From the NCBI GenBank assembly GCA_947501355.1, contig CANMVA010000001.1, forward strand, positions 124,001 to 188,000: a stretch of 64,000 nucleotides of DNA, read 5' to 3'. The translations under genes were made by a program, and so were the position numbers. This DNA is from an uncultured Paracoccaceae bacterium. GTDB taxonomy: Bacteria > Pseudomonadota > Alphaproteobacteria > Rhodobacterales > Rhodobacteraceae. Position 1 is the first letter of the stretch; each line of letters begins with the position of its first letter. The notes under the pieces are model-generated. The model was not told where the DNA came from. It saw only the letters and a list, made by a program, of their open reading frames with translations, and did no database searches. Below are positions 29,439 through 39,403 of the stretch, one piece after another.

Positions 29439-30239
29439 TCAGGGCGTCTTGAAGGTCAGCGCTGCCCAGAGCGATTTCCAGACCGGGTCCGTCTCCGCCT
29501 CAGGCTCCAGCGGGATCATCTTGACCGCATCGACCAAATATTCCGTGCCGGGCTTCACCGGCAGGCTGACACGCCCCTCGGCATCCGTCTGGTGTAGCGT
29601 CACTGTCACCGAGCCGTCCGCCGCCTTGGCAAAAAGCTCGACCTGCGCCTGCGCGCGCGGCGCCCCTTCAAACAGAACCTGCACGGGCAAACCATCGCTC
29701 AGATCATCCGTGTAGGGGTTGGCCAGCGCCACAATCTCGGTGCGCAGGCCGACGGCGCGATCCTGCCCGGCCCCGTCGCCCACCGCGATCAGCGCCTTGG
29801 CAAACCGACGATAGCTCTCCTTGAACCCGGCCTCCGGCAGGCCCCGCGCTGCATGATCGCCCAAGACCCCCGGAAAGGCCTTATGGGCCACAAACGCCTC
29901 GAATTTCTCCCACTCGCGATAGGTCAGCGTGCTGTCAGCGGTCTCGTGCACCACAATCCACAGCCCCTCGTCGTCCAATGTGACGTCCATCGCCGGATTG
30001 TCGCCCGTGCGCGCGATCACCGGGGCAACCGTCTCGCCCTGCACCAAATCAAACCGGGTCACCTGGCGGTCAATATAGCTGAACGCAGGCCCCTTGAACT
30101 CTTGGCCCACGCGCAAATGAGCGACCGCATCCTCACCCATGGCAATCTGGTAGCGCTCTGGCGAAATCCAGAACTCATGGGCAAATGCAGGCTGGACGCC
30201 CAGCACAAAACAGAGAACTGTGAGGCAACGTAAGACCAT
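29439..30239 (-). CDS. DUF4198 family periplasmic protein
   Basis: [32 protein letters not shown] signal peptide and HEFWI start characteristic of DUF4198/NikM-like proteins. Confidence 0.75.
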   Translation of the reverse strand: MVLRCLTVLCFVLGVQPAFAHEFWISPERYQIAMGEDAVAHLRVGQEFKGPAFSYIDRQVTRFDLVQGETVAPVIARTGDNPAMDVTLDDEGLWIVVHETADSTLTYREWEKFEAFVAHKAFPGVLGDHAARGLPEAGFKESYRRFAKALIAVGDGAGQDRAVGLRTEIVALANPYTDDLSDGLPVQVLFEGAPRAQAQVELFAKAADGSVTVTLHQTDAEGRVSLPVKPGTEYLVDAVKMIPLEPEAETDPVWKSLWAALTFKTP

Positions 30240-30253
30240 GAGAGGGCTCCAAA

Positions 30254-31381
30254 ATGAGAACTGGGTTGAGGGTGGCATGGGTCGCCTTAATGTCAATGCT
30301 GCTCAGCTGGGCGACGCTATCACAAGCCCATGAGGTGCGCCCCGCCGTTGCCGACGTGACCGTCAGCGACACCGCCGCCGAAGTGGAAATGCGCCTGACG
30401 CTGGAGCCGCTGGTCGCTGGAATGGACCTCAACGGGCTGGACGACACCGACAACAGCCCCGAGGCTGCAGATTATGACCGCCTGCGCGCGCTGGAGCCTG
30501 CCGCACTGGAAACCCTGTTCCGGGAAAGCTGGGCCGATATCGCCTCTGGGATCACGCTGACCGTTGGCGACACGGCGCTAAGCCCCGAACTCGGCGAGGT
30601 CACGATTACGCCTGAGCCCGATCTGGAATTACCCCGCGACGCGACGATCACCTTTAGCGCCGATCTGCCCGAAGGCGACGGACCTGTTGTCATGGGCTGG
30701 GCCTCTGAATACGGTCCGCTTGTGGTGCGTCAGGGCGAGGGAGAGCAAGGCTATACCGCCTATCTGACCCAAGGTGCTGTGACCGAACCGATGCCGCGCG
30801 AAGGTGTGGCTCAGGTCAGCGCGATGGCCGCCTTTGTCGACTATCTGATCATCGGGTTTGAGCACATCATCCCCAAAGGCCTCGACCATATCCTGTTCGT
30901 GCTGGGGCTGTTCTTTTTCAGCCTCGCGATCCGTCCGCTGCTGATCCAAGTCACCGCCTTCACACTGGCCCACACGGTCACGCTGGCCATGGCGACCCTC
31001 GGAATTGTCACCGTGCCGGCCAGTGTCGTGGAGCCGCTCATCGCGCTGTCTATCGTCTATATCGCTGTCGAGAACGTCATCGGCGGGTCGATCACATGGC
31101 GACGCACGGCGGTGATCTTTGCCTTCGGTCTGCTACACGGGCTTGGCTTTGCCTCGGTCCTTGGCGATATCGGCCTTGATCCGGCGCGCTTTGTCAGCGG
31201 TCTGATCGCATTCAACATCGGGGTGGAGATCGGCCAGCTTGCCGTGATTGCCATCGCGTTCGTGCTGATCGGCATCCCGTTCGGCAAGAAGCCCTGGTAT
31301 CGCGCTTACATCGCCATTCCGGCCTCCATCGCGATTGGCTTGGTGGGCGCTTACTGGACCATCGAACGCGTCTTTTTCTGA
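30254..31381 (+). CDS. HupE/UreJ family protein
   Basis: 375 aa; FVDYLIIGFEHIIPKGLDHILFVLGLFF...FAFGLLHGLGFASVL HupE_UreJ_2 motifs. Confidence 0.87.
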   Translation: MRTGLRVAWVALMSMLLSWATLSQAHEVRPAVADVTVSDTAAEVEMRLTLEPLVAGMDLNGLDDTDNSPEAADYDRLRALEPAALETLFRESWADIASGITLTVGDTALSPELGEVTITPEPDLELPRDATITFSADLPEGDGPVVMGWASEYGPLVVRQGEGEQGYTAYLTQGAVTEPMPREGVAQVSAMAAFVDYLIIGFEHIIPKGLDHILFVLGLFFFSLAIRPLLIQVTAFTLAHTVTLAMATLGIVTVPASVVEPLIALSIVYIAVENVIGGSITWRRTAVIFAFGLLHGLGFASVLGDIGLDPARFVSGLIAFNIGVEIGQLAVIAIAFVLIGIPFGKKPWYRAYIAIPASIAIGLVGAYWTIERVFF

Positions 31382-31411
31382 GGGTGGATTTGAGTATTTC
31401 TCACAAAAGAA

Positions 31412-31438
31412 GGGGAGGCGGGATCACTCTGCCTCCCC
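31412..31438. terminator. Hairpin downstream of hupE-like gene (possible terminator)
   Basis: GGGGAGGC-gggatcactct-GCCTCCCC; no clear U-tract on the + strand. Confidence 0.5.
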
Positions 31439-31651
31439 CTATCGCGCGTTAAGGTTAATGTGGAGCGGGCGTGCGGAGCCCGTTGCCTGTTGTAAATTCT
31501 TGGTTTACCGACCGTGCGTTTGGGGTGCTTTGGTGGCCCGCGTTAACCTTAATATCCGCCTAAGATTGCGGCCTCAGATGGGGCATTTGGTATTATGTTA
31601 AGTTTGAAAAGCTGACACCCAAGCCCCATTGGCGGGCTTGCTCAAAGGAAC

Positions 31652-31669
31652 GGTTTCGCATGCGAAACC
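31652..31669. repeat. Perfect 18-bp palindrome
   Basis: GGTTTCGCATGCGAAACC. Confidence 0.95.
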
Positions 31670-31700
31670 CCTCCACAACATACCTTTGCCAACCACACGC

Positions 31701-31716
31701 GTTTCGCGCGCGAAAC
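31701..31716. repeat. Perfect 16-bp palindrome with the same arms
   Basis: GTTTCGCGCGCGAAAC. Confidence 0.95.
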
Positions 31717-31753
31717 CGGGGCTTGCGCGCGACGCTCCTTTTGCATTGAACGC

Positions 31754-33160
31754 TTAGTTAAGCTCACGCACGTCGGTCAGCTTGCCGGTCACCGCTGCCG
31801 CTGCCGCCATCGCGGGCGACATCAGATGCGTACGCGATCCGCGGCCCTGGCGGCCCTCGAAATTCCGGTTCGAGGTGGAGGCGCAGCGCACCTCTGGCCC
31901 CAGCTGATCAGGGTTCATGCCAAGGCACATCGAGCAGCCCGCCAGACGCCAGTCGAAACCCGCTTCCTTGAAGATATCGGCAAGGCCTTCCTCTTCGGCT
32001 TGCAAACGAACAAGGCCCGAACCGGGAACGACCATCGCCATGATCCCATCCTTGACCTTCTTGCCTTTCACGACCTCGGCCGCGGCGCGCAGATCCTCGA
32101 TACGGCCGTTGGTGCAGGACCCGATAAAGACCGCATCAACATCAACGTCTTGCAGCCGTGTACCGGGGGTCAGCCCCATATAAGCGAGCGAGCGTTTCGC
32201 AGCGTCGACCTTGCCGCCATCGAACTCCGCCGGGTCCGGGACGACGCCGGTGATCGGCAGCACGTCCTCAGGCGAGGTGCCCCATGTCACGACCGGCGCG
32301 ATGTCCTCGCCCTTGATCGTGATGACCTTGTCGAAATGGGCGTCGTCGTCGGAATAGAGCGTCTTCCACCACGCCAAAGCCGCTTCCCACTGCGCGCCTT
32401 TGGGGGCGTGGGGGCGGCCTTTGACATACTCGAACGTTGTTTCATCGGGCGCGATCAGACCCGCCCGCGCGCCGCCTTCGATGGCCATGTTGCAGACAGT
32501 CATGCGGCCTTCCATGGACAGATCGCGGATCGCTTCGCCGCAATACTCGATCACGTAGCCGGTGCCGCCAGCGGTGCCGGTCTCGCCAATCACCGACAGG
32601 GTGATATCCTTGGCAGTCACACCAGGGCGCAGCTTACCTGTGATCTCCACCTTCATGTTTTTGGATTTCTTCTGGATCAGCGTCTGCGTGGCCAGCACAT
32701 GCTCCACCTCCGACGTGCCGATCCCATGCGCCAGCGCACCGAACGCACCATGGGTTGCGGTATGGCTGTCGCCGCAGACGATGGTCATGCCGGGCAGAGT
32801 CCAGCCTTGCTCGGGCCCGATGATGTGGACAATGCCCTGACGGATGTCGTTGACCGGATAGTAATGCACGCCAAACTCGCGCGCGTTCTTGTCGAGCGCC
32901 TCGACCTGAATGCGGCTTTCCTCGTTGTCGATGCCATCCTCGCGGTCCCATGTGGTGGGCACGTTATGGTCCGGCACAGCGATTGTCTTGTCCGGCGCGC
33001 GGACGGTGCGGCCCGTCATGCGCAGCCCTTCAAAGGCTTGCGGGCTGGTGACCTCGTGGACAAGGTGGCGGTCGATATAGAGCAGGCAGGTGCCGTCCTC
33101 CGCCTGATGGGCGAGATGAGCGTCCCAGATCTTGTCGTAAAGTGTCTTTGGCGCGGACAT
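31754..33160 (-). CDS. leuC: 3-isopropylmalate dehydratase large subunit
   Basis: 468 aa; [32 protein letters not shown]-type motif, [26 protein letters not shown]. Confidence 0.96.
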   Translation of the reverse strand: MSAPKTLYDKIWDAHLAHQAEDGTCLLYIDRHLVHEVTSPQAFEGLRMTGRTVRAPDKTIAVPDHNVPTTWDREDGIDNEESRIQVEALDKNAREFGVHYYPVNDIRQGIVHIIGPEQGWTLPGMTIVCGDSHTATHGAFGALAHGIGTSEVEHVLATQTLIQKKSKNMKVEITGKLRPGVTAKDITLSVIGETGTAGGTGYVIEYCGEAIRDLSMEGRMTVCNMAIEGGARAGLIAPDETTFEYVKGRPHAPKGAQWEAALAWWKTLYSDDDAHFDKVITIKGEDIAPVVTWGTSPEDVLPITGVVPDPAEFDGGKVDAAKRSLAYMGLTPGTRLQDVDVDAVFIGSCTNGRIEDLRAAAEVVKGKKVKDGIMAMVVPGSGLVRLQAEEEGLADIFKEAGFDWRLAGCSMCLGMNPDQLGPEVRCASTSNRNFEGRQGRGSRTHLMSPAMAAAAAVTGKLTDVRELN

Positions 33161-33260
33161 GACAATGCCTCCTGATAAGCTGGGAGGTAGATATCGCTCT
33201 GATTGGACAGCTTCAAGATCAAGAGTGATCCGGATGCTGCGCTGCTGCGTAAAGACCTAC

Positions 33261-33881
33261 ATGAAGCAGCTTTTCAAGAAAACATCCGCCACCCGGACCA
33301 TCCATTTGGGCCTGATCGGCCTGATGTTCGTCACTGCCCTTGCCGTTTATGCGGAGGCCGAGATGTATCGTGGGTATGAAACGCCCCCCTACGAGGTTGT
33401 CCGCACTGATGGCAACGTCGAACTGCGCGAGTATCAGCCGCATTTGCTGGCCGAAGTGACCGTGCGGGGGACCCGCTCCAGCGCGATCAGCACCGGGTTT
33501 CGGACGCTGGCCAACTATATTTTTGGCGGCAATGCCGAAGAGCAAAAGGTGTCCATGACCGCCCCCGTGGCTCAGACGTCCGGCGCGGATGGCACTTGGA
33601 CGATCAATTTCATGATGCCGTCGGACTACACGATGCAAACTCTGCCGAAGGCTGAAAACCCGGCCATTCGCTTTACCGAGGCTCCGAAAGAACGCCAGCT
33701 GGTCATCACATTTCCCGGCCGTGGCACGGATCGGAACCTGACCAAGCACGCCGAGAAGCTGCGCGCCCATGCGGCGTTCGAAGGGGTGCAGCTTGCAGGC
33801 GCGCCGCGCTATTACTTTTACGACGATCCTTTCACGCTGCCGTGGAACCGGCGCAATGAAGTGGCGTTTCTCGTTCAGTAA
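33261..33881 (+). CDS. SOUL family heme-binding protein
   Basis: MKQLFKKTSATRTIHLGLIGLMF...; ETPPYEVVRTDGNVELREYQPHLLAEV, KVSMTAPVAQ SOUL motifs. Confidence 0.87.
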   Translation: MKQLFKKTSATRTIHLGLIGLMFVTALAVYAEAEMYRGYETPPYEVVRTDGNVELREYQPHLLAEVTVRGTRSSAISTGFRTLANYIFGGNAEEQKVSMTAPVAQTSGADGTWTINFMMPSDYTMQTLPKAENPAIRFTEAPKERQLVITFPGRGTDRNLTKHAEKLRAHAAFEGVQLAGAPRYYFYDDPFTLPWNRRNEVAFLVQ

Positions 33882-33941
33882 CAAGGTCGTTGCGCCCCTC
33901 CCCCGACCCGTGCGACGTTTGAGCTGAGGACAGGGGTCGGG

Positions 33942-35312
33942 ATGGAACCAGAAGAAACAGAACAAACCGAGCAAGCCGGGCAGACAGAGCAGGCCGGAGA
34001 CGTCACCGAAGAGCTGCTGGACACCGGCCAGGAGCTTTGGACGCAGATCGGCACGTTTGCTGAATCGCTGCTGCGCCCGTGGAACGCGTATCAGATCGGT
34101 ATCGCGATTGCTCTGTTTCTACTCGCCCATCTGCTGAACCGTTTCTTTGCCCCGCGCCTACATGAATGGATGCGCAGCCGCGAAGGGTGGCCGAAGTGGC
34201 GCATCCGCTTTTTGGTGGTGGTGCATCAGCGCCTGAGGGCGATCATCTTCGTCACGATCATCTGGGCTGTTGTCTTCGTGATGCGCGAAGTCACGTGGCC
34301 CAGCCGGTCCTATATCCTGAGCGTGATTGCCACGCTGGCCTTTGTCTGGCTCGCGATTGCCCTGCTCAGCCGCCTGATCCGCAACAAATTTCTCAGATCG
34401 CTGATCCGCTACGGCTTGTGGATATTCGCCACGCTGCAAATCCTTGAGCTGACGGACACCGCCACAACGATCCTCGACAGTGCCGCTGTCACCTTTGGTG
34501 AAACGCGCATTTCGCTGCTGTTGATCATCAATGCCGTGGTCATGCTCGGCGTGCTGTTCATCGGCGCGCGCTTCCTGTCGACCACCACGTCAGAGCGTAT
34601 CCGCTCGAACGAGGAAATCTCGCCCTCGATGCGCGTTCTTGTTGTTAAGGCATTGCAAGTCCTTCTTTACGGGGCCGCGTTCTTTATCGGGATGCGCGCG
34701 GTGGGCTTTGATCTGACCGGGCTTGCGGTGCTGTCCGGTGCCATCGGTGTCGGCTTGGGTTTCGGCCTGCAAAAGGTGGTGTCGAACCTTGTATCGGGCG
34801 TCATCATCCTGCTGGACAAGTCGATCAAACCCGGCGACGTGATCAGCCTTGGTGACACCTTCGGGTGGATCAATTCGCTGGGCGCACGCTACGTGTCGGT
34901 GGTCACACGGGATGGTAAGGAATACCTGATCCCGAACGAGGATCTGATTACCGGACAGGTGGTCAACTGGTCTCATTCCAACGAATTTGTGCGGCTCGAT
35001 ATCTATTTTGGCACCGCCTATGACGACGACCCCCATAAGGTCCGCGCGATCGCAATCGAGGCCGCGATGAGCGTGAATCGGGTGCTGAAAGACTACCGCA
35101 AGCCGGTCTGTCATATCGTGGGCTTCGGCGACAGTTCGGTCGATTATATCCTGCGGTTCTGGATCAAGGACCCCACGGGCGGCCTGACCAACGTGCGCGG
35201 AGCGGTCTATCTGGCGCTTTGGGATGCGTTCCAGGCGGAAAATATTTCCATCCCCTTCCCGCAGCGCGAGATCAGGATGTTGGGCGAAGAGCCCGCGAAA
35301 GCCCTAGATTAG
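33942..35312 (+). CDS. MscS-type mechanosensitive ion channel
   Basis: 456 aa; LSGAIGVGLGFGLQKVVSNLVSGVIILLDKSIKPGDVISLGD...VVTRDGKEYLIPNEDLI. Confidence 0.93.
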   Translation: MEPEETEQTEQAGQTEQAGDVTEELLDTGQELWTQIGTFAESLLRPWNAYQIGIAIALFLLAHLLNRFFAPRLHEWMRSREGWPKWRIRFLVVVHQRLRAIIFVTIIWAVVFVMREVTWPSRSYILSVIATLAFVWLAIALLSRLIRNKFLRSLIRYGLWIFATLQILELTDTATTILDSAAVTFGETRISLLLIINAVVMLGVLFIGARFLSTTTSERIRSNEEISPSMRVLVVKALQVLLYGAAFFIGMRAVGFDLTGLAVLSGAIGVGLGFGLQKVVSNLVSGVIILLDKSIKPGDVISLGDTFGWINSLGARYVSVVTRDGKEYLIPNEDLITGQVVNWSHSNEFVRLDIYFGTAYDDDPHKVRAIAIEAAMSVNRVLKDYRKPVCHIVGFGDSSVDYILRFWIKDPTGGLTNVRGAVYLALWDAFQAENISIPFPQREIRMLGEEPAKALD

Positions 35313-35354
35313 GTAGAGTTTCTAAATTGAGAATAAGTCGCAACTGCATTGACT

Positions 35355-35371
35355 TTGCGAATGGTTTGCAA
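35355..35371. promoter_or_regulatory. Putative Mur/Fur-type (metal-responsive) operator
   Basis: TTGCGAATGGTTTGCAA, near-perfect inverted repeat (one mismatched pair) 62 bp upstream of the metal SBP start. Confidence 0.5.
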
Positions 35372-35432
35372 TATCAAGTAAGCGTTCTAACTCTATTTCA
35401 TCTTCGAAATCTTGCGAAAGGATGCCGATCCG

Positions 35433-36386
35433 ATGCTGAGTAAACGCCACTTCCTTGCGACGATTTTTGCCGCCGGTCTGGCCATGACAGCCGGGATTGC
35501 TGCGGCACATGACAAGCTGAATGTTGTGACGACCACCGGCATGATCGGGGATGCGGTCAAGCAGGTGGGCGGCGATCTGGTCGAGGTCCGCACGCTGATG
35601 GGCCCCGGTGTGGACCCGCATGCCTATCGCCAGACGCGCAGCGATATCGTGGCGATGGCCAATGCCGATCTGGTGCTGTGGCATGGCCTCTATCTGGAAG
35701 CGCAGATGGAGGAATTTCTGGGCGAGCTGGCCGGTCAGACCTCAGTCGTCGCCGTGGCCGAAAAACTGCCGCGCAACCTGCTGATCGGGCATGATGATTA
35801 CGATGACAAATTCGATCCACATGTGTGGATGAACCTGAACCTGTGGGCGCTGGTCGTGGCCAATGTGCGCGACGCACTGATCGTTCAGCAGCCCGCCCAT
35901 GAGGAAGATTTCCGCGCCAATGCCGATGCCCATTTGCGGGATCTGCAAGGGCTGGCAGGCTATGCCAGCAACGTGCTGGGGTCGGTGCCACCCGAAAGCC
36001 GGGTTCTGCTGACGGCCCATGACGCGTTCAACTATTTCGGCTCGGCCTACGGGTTCGAGGTGATGGGCATTCAGGGCATCTCCACCGAATCCGAGGCGGG
36101 ATTGCAGCGGATTTCCGAGCTGGTCGATATGCTGGTCGAGCGCAATATCCGCGCGGTGTTCGTGGAAAGCTCTGTCTCGGATCGGAATATCCGCGCGCTG
36201 ATCGAAGGCGCTGCGGCTGAGGGCCACACGGTTGAAATCGGGGGCGAGCTGTTCTCGGACGCGATGGGCGAGGCTGGCACCTATGAAGGCACGTATCTGG
36301 GGATGATTGACCACAACGTCACCACAATTTCCCGCGCGCTGGGCGGTGAAGCGCCCGAACGTGGCATGGCGGAGATGTTGAACTGA
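35433..36386 (+). CDS. Metal (Mn/Zn/Fe) ABC transporter substrate-binding protein, TroA/SitA-like
   Basis: [18 protein letters not shown] signal; [52 protein letters not shown]. Confidence 0.9.
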   Translation: MLSKRHFLATIFAAGLAMTAGIAAAHDKLNVVTTTGMIGDAVKQVGGDLVEVRTLMGPGVDPHAYRQTRSDIVAMANADLVLWHGLYLEAQMEEFLGELAGQTSVVAVAEKLPRNLLIGHDDYDDKFDPHVWMNLNLWALVVANVRDALIVQQPAHEEDFRANADAHLRDLQGLAGYASNVLGSVPPESRVLLTAHDAFNYFGSAYGFEVMGIQGISTESEAGLQRISELVDMLVERNIRAVFVESSVSDRNIRALIEGAAAEGHTVEIGGELFSDAMGEAGTYEGTYLGMIDHNVTTISRALGGEAPERGMAEMLN

Positions 36387-37207
36387 TGAGCCCCGAAACC
36401 CTTCTGACACTGGCGGCCAATGACGGCCGCGTCATCCCGGACATCGCGGTGGGCGACGCGCCCTTGGCGCTGCGTGGCATGACCGTGTCTTACGGTGAAA
36501 AACCTGCGATCTTCTCGGTCGATGCGACGTTTGAAGCGGGCAAGATGACCGCGATTATCGGGCCGAACGGGGCGGGCAAATCGACATTGTTGAAAGCCGC
36601 TTTGGGCGTGATCCCGCGGCTGTCTGGTGAGGTCAGCGTCTATGGCGCACCTTTGGCCGCGGCTCGGAACCGGATCGCCTACGTCCCGCAGCGCGCGAGC
36701 GTGGATTGGGATTTCCCGACGACCGTGATCGACGTCGTGCTGATGGGGCTTTACCGCAAGACCGGGTTGCTGAGCCGGTTGACCGGCGGGCACCGCGCCA
36801 AGGCGTTGGACTGTCTGGAGCGCGTCGGCATGGCTGATTTCGCGGATCGCCAGATCGGGCAATTGTCCGGCGGCCAGCAACAGCGCGTTTTCCTTGCGCG
36901 GGCGTTGGCGCAGGATGCCGATCTTTATCTTCTGGACGAACCCTTCGCCGGTGTCGATGCCGCGACGGAGCGTGCGATTATCGACGTGCTTCAAGCGCTC
37001 AAAGCCGATGGGAAAGCGGTTGTTTGTGTGCATCACGATCTGGCCACCGTCAGCAGCTATTTCGACAATGTGTTCCTGATCAATGTCCGGCGGATCGCGG
37101 AAGGGCCTGTGGCCCAGACGTTCACGCCCGAGAACCTGCACGCCACCTATGGCGGGCGGCTGGCGACGTCACATATCGACCAGCTTGACCTGGTCGCCGG
37201 AGCCTGA
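36386..37207 (+). CDS. Metal ABC transporter ATP-binding protein
   Basis: 273 aa; [13 protein letters not shown] Walker [33 protein letters not shown]. Confidence 0.94.
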   Translation: MSPETLLTLAANDGRVIPDIAVGDAPLALRGMTVSYGEKPAIFSVDATFEAGKMTAIIGPNGAGKSTLLKAALGVIPRLSGEVSVYGAPLAAARNRIAYVPQRASVDWDFPTTVIDVVLMGLYRKTGLLSRLTGGHRAKALDCLERVGMADFADRQIGQLSGGQQQRVFLARALAQDADLYLLDEPFAGVDAATERAIIDVLQALKADGKAVVCVHHDLATVSSYFDNVFLINVRRIAEGPVAQTFTPENLHATYGGRLATSHIDQLDLVAGA

Positions 37208-38421
37208 TGGACGCGTTTGTGCAAGCGCTCTTTCTGGGCGCAGGCTATAACGCGGCTTTGGTGGGGATCGGTGCGGCGCTACTAGGCTTTGCCGCTGGCG
37301 CCTCCGGCACCTTTCTTTTCCTGAGAAAACGCGCGCTCGTCTCGGACGCGGTGGCGCATGCGACGCTGCCGGGTGTCGGGCTGGCTTTTATCATCATGGT
37401 CGCGCTGGGCATGGACGGGCGCAGCCTTGTGGGCTTGCTGGCCGGATCAGCCGTCACCGCCGGGATCGGCTTGGTTTTGGTCGAGTGGATGTCCCGCAAA
37501 ACGCGCCTGTCGGAGGATGCGGCCATCGGCGCGGTGCTGTCGGTCTTCTTCGGGATCGGCATCGTGCTGCTGACCATCATTCAAACCATGAGCCAAGGCC
37601 GCCAAGCGGGGCTGGAGGGGTTTCTATTGGGCTCGACCGCAGGCATGCTCTTTCAGGACGCTGTGGTCATCGCAATTGGCGGAACGCTTGCCGTCGCGGC
37701 GATCTTCCTCCTGCGCCGCCCGATGACACTGGTGGCGTTTGATCCGGAATATGCGGCCGCCTCCGGCTATGACGTGCGCAAGATCGACCTTGCCATGATG
37801 GGGCTCGTCATGGCGGTCACGGTGATCGGGCTGAAGCTGGTCGGGCTGATCCTGATCGTGGCGATGCTCATCATCCCCGCTGTCACCGCACGCTTTTGGA
37901 CAGAGAAAAGCGACACGGTTGTGTGGTCCGCAGGCATCTTGGGCGCGGTATCGGGATACGTTGGCGCGGCGATCTCCGCCTCCGCCCCCGCGCTGCCGAC
38001 AGGACCGATCATTGTGCTGGTGAGTGCTGCGCTCTTCACGCTTTCGCTCTTTTTCGCGCCTGCCCGTGGCGTCGCGGCGGCGGTCATTCGCCGGCAGCGC
38101 TTTCAGGCGCGGGTGCATCATCGGCAAGGGTTGCTGGCGCTTGCGCGGCAAGAGCCGATCCACGACAAGCTGACCCTGAAAGTGCTGGGCCGCGACGGGC
38201 TGATCCGGCCCGATGGCGTGGCCACCGATGCAGGCCGCGCGATGGCTGCGAAAGTCGCGCGGGACGAGCGGCGCTGGGATGTGGCGCGCGAGGTGCATCA
38301 TGATGTGAGCCTGACGGGCCGCTATGACGGGCTGACCCCGATTGAGGATGTCTTCACCCCCGATGAGATTGCGCAATTTGACGATGTTATCGGCAAACCA
38401 ACCGCTGTGGAGGGTGCGTAG
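37207..38421 (+). CDS. Metal ABC transporter permease with cytoplasmic C-terminal extension (TroC-like)
   Basis: 404 aa; ABC-3 permease (FLRKRALVSDAVAHATLPGVGLAF) plus ~110 aa DtxR/winged-helix-like tail. Confidence 0.88.
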   Translation: MDAFVQALFLGAGYNAALVGIGAALLGFAAGASGTFLFLRKRALVSDAVAHATLPGVGLAFIIMVALGMDGRSLVGLLAGSAVTAGIGLVLVEWMSRKTRLSEDAAIGAVLSVFFGIGIVLLTIIQTMSQGRQAGLEGFLLGSTAGMLFQDAVVIAIGGTLAVAAIFLLRRPMTLVAFDPEYAAASGYDVRKIDLAMMGLVMAVTVIGLKLVGLILIVAMLIIPAVTARFWTEKSDTVVWSAGILGAVSGYVGAAISASAPALPTGPIIVLVSAALFTLSLFFAPARGVAAAVIRRQRFQARVHHRQGLLALARQEPIHDKLTLKVLGRDGLIRPDGVATDAGRAMAAKVARDERRWDVAREVHHDVSLTGRYDGLTPIEDVFTPDEIAQFDDVIGKPTAVEGA

Positions 38422-39354
38422 ATGGGCGCGGAATTCGTGCAATTCTCGCTGACGCCGATCTTGATCGGCATCCTTGCGTCGATCGCCTGCGCGCTGCCGG
38501 GCAACTTTCTGGTGCTGCGCAAACAGGCGCTGATTGGCGATGCGATCAGCCATGTGGTGTTGCCGGGCATCGTGGTGGCGTTTCTGATCACCGGAAGCGT
38601 GGCCGCGTTCCCGATGCTTCTCGGCGCGGCAGGCGCTGCCATTGTCGCCGTGATCCTGATCGAGGCGATCAAGCGGCTGGGCAATATCGAACCGGGCGCT
38701 GCCATGGGCGTGGCATTCACGTCGCTTTTCGCGGGGGGTGTTTTGTTGCTGGAGCAGTCGGACACGTCCTCTGTCCATCTGGATGTCGAACACGCGCTGA
38801 TGGGCAATCTGGAAAGCCTGATCTGGTTCAAGGCGCAAGGCTGGTCCTCGCTTTGGGACGCGGAGGCGCTGGCGGGCTTGCCGGACGAGTTGATCCGCAT
38901 CGCGGTCGTCTGCGCATTGGTCACGGTGCTCACGGTGATCTTCTGGCGACCGCTCAAAATCTCGACCTTCGACGAGAGTTTCGCGCAGTCGCTCGGCCTG
39001 CCCGTGGGCGCTATTGGCTTTGGCTTGGTCGTGACAGCCGCAGTCGCAGCGGTGGCGGCGTTTGATGCGGTCGGCTCAATCATCGTGATTGCGATGTTCA
39101 TTTGCCCGCCTGCCGCCGCACGGCTGATGACCAATTCTTTGGAGCGTCAGGTCGCGTGGAGCCTTCTGTTCGCGGCCCTCTCGGCCATCCTCGGCTATGT
39201 CTTTGCGGGCTACGGCCCGCTGTGGTTCGGAGCGCAAAACGCCGTAAGTGCCGCAGGCATGATCGCCGCGGTCTCCGGTCTGATCCTTGCGCTGGCCTGC
39301 CTTTTCGGCCCCTATCGCAGCCGCGTGGGCGTCGGGCGAGAAGAGGCGGTTTAA
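38422..39354 (+). CDS. Metal ABC transporter permease (TroD-like)
   Basis: 310 aa; LPGNFLVLRKQALIGDAISHVVLPGIVVAF. Confidence 0.9.
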   Translation: MGAEFVQFSLTPILIGILASIACALPGNFLVLRKQALIGDAISHVVLPGIVVAFLITGSVAAFPMLLGAAGAAIVAVILIEAIKRLGNIEPGAAMGVAFTSLFAGGVLLLEQSDTSSVHLDVEHALMGNLESLIWFKAQGWSSLWDAEALAGLPDELIRIAVVCALVTVLTVIFWRPLKISTFDESFAQSLGLPVGAIGFGLVVTAAVAAVAAFDAVGSIIVIAMFICPPAAARLMTNSLERQVAWSLLFAALSAILGYVFAGYGPLWFGAQNAVSAAGMIAAVSGLILALACLFGPYRSRVGVGREEAV

Positions 39355-39403
39355 CCGAGCAAAACGCTCGACTTTGCCGGGGTTTTGACGGTATCCCAAG
39401 CCG

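Noticed and set aside
31826-33175. 449-aa plus-strand ORF opposite leuC
   Set aside because: Antisense to a highly conserved enzyme; no independent support.
37624-38838. 404-aa minus-strand ORF opposite the metal permeases
   Set aside because: Shadow ORF; His/Arg/Gln-rich.
39356-39371. CGAGC-aaaac-GCTCG between the metal permease and the Fe3+ permease as a terminator
   Set aside because: Only a 5-bp stem with no following U-tract.
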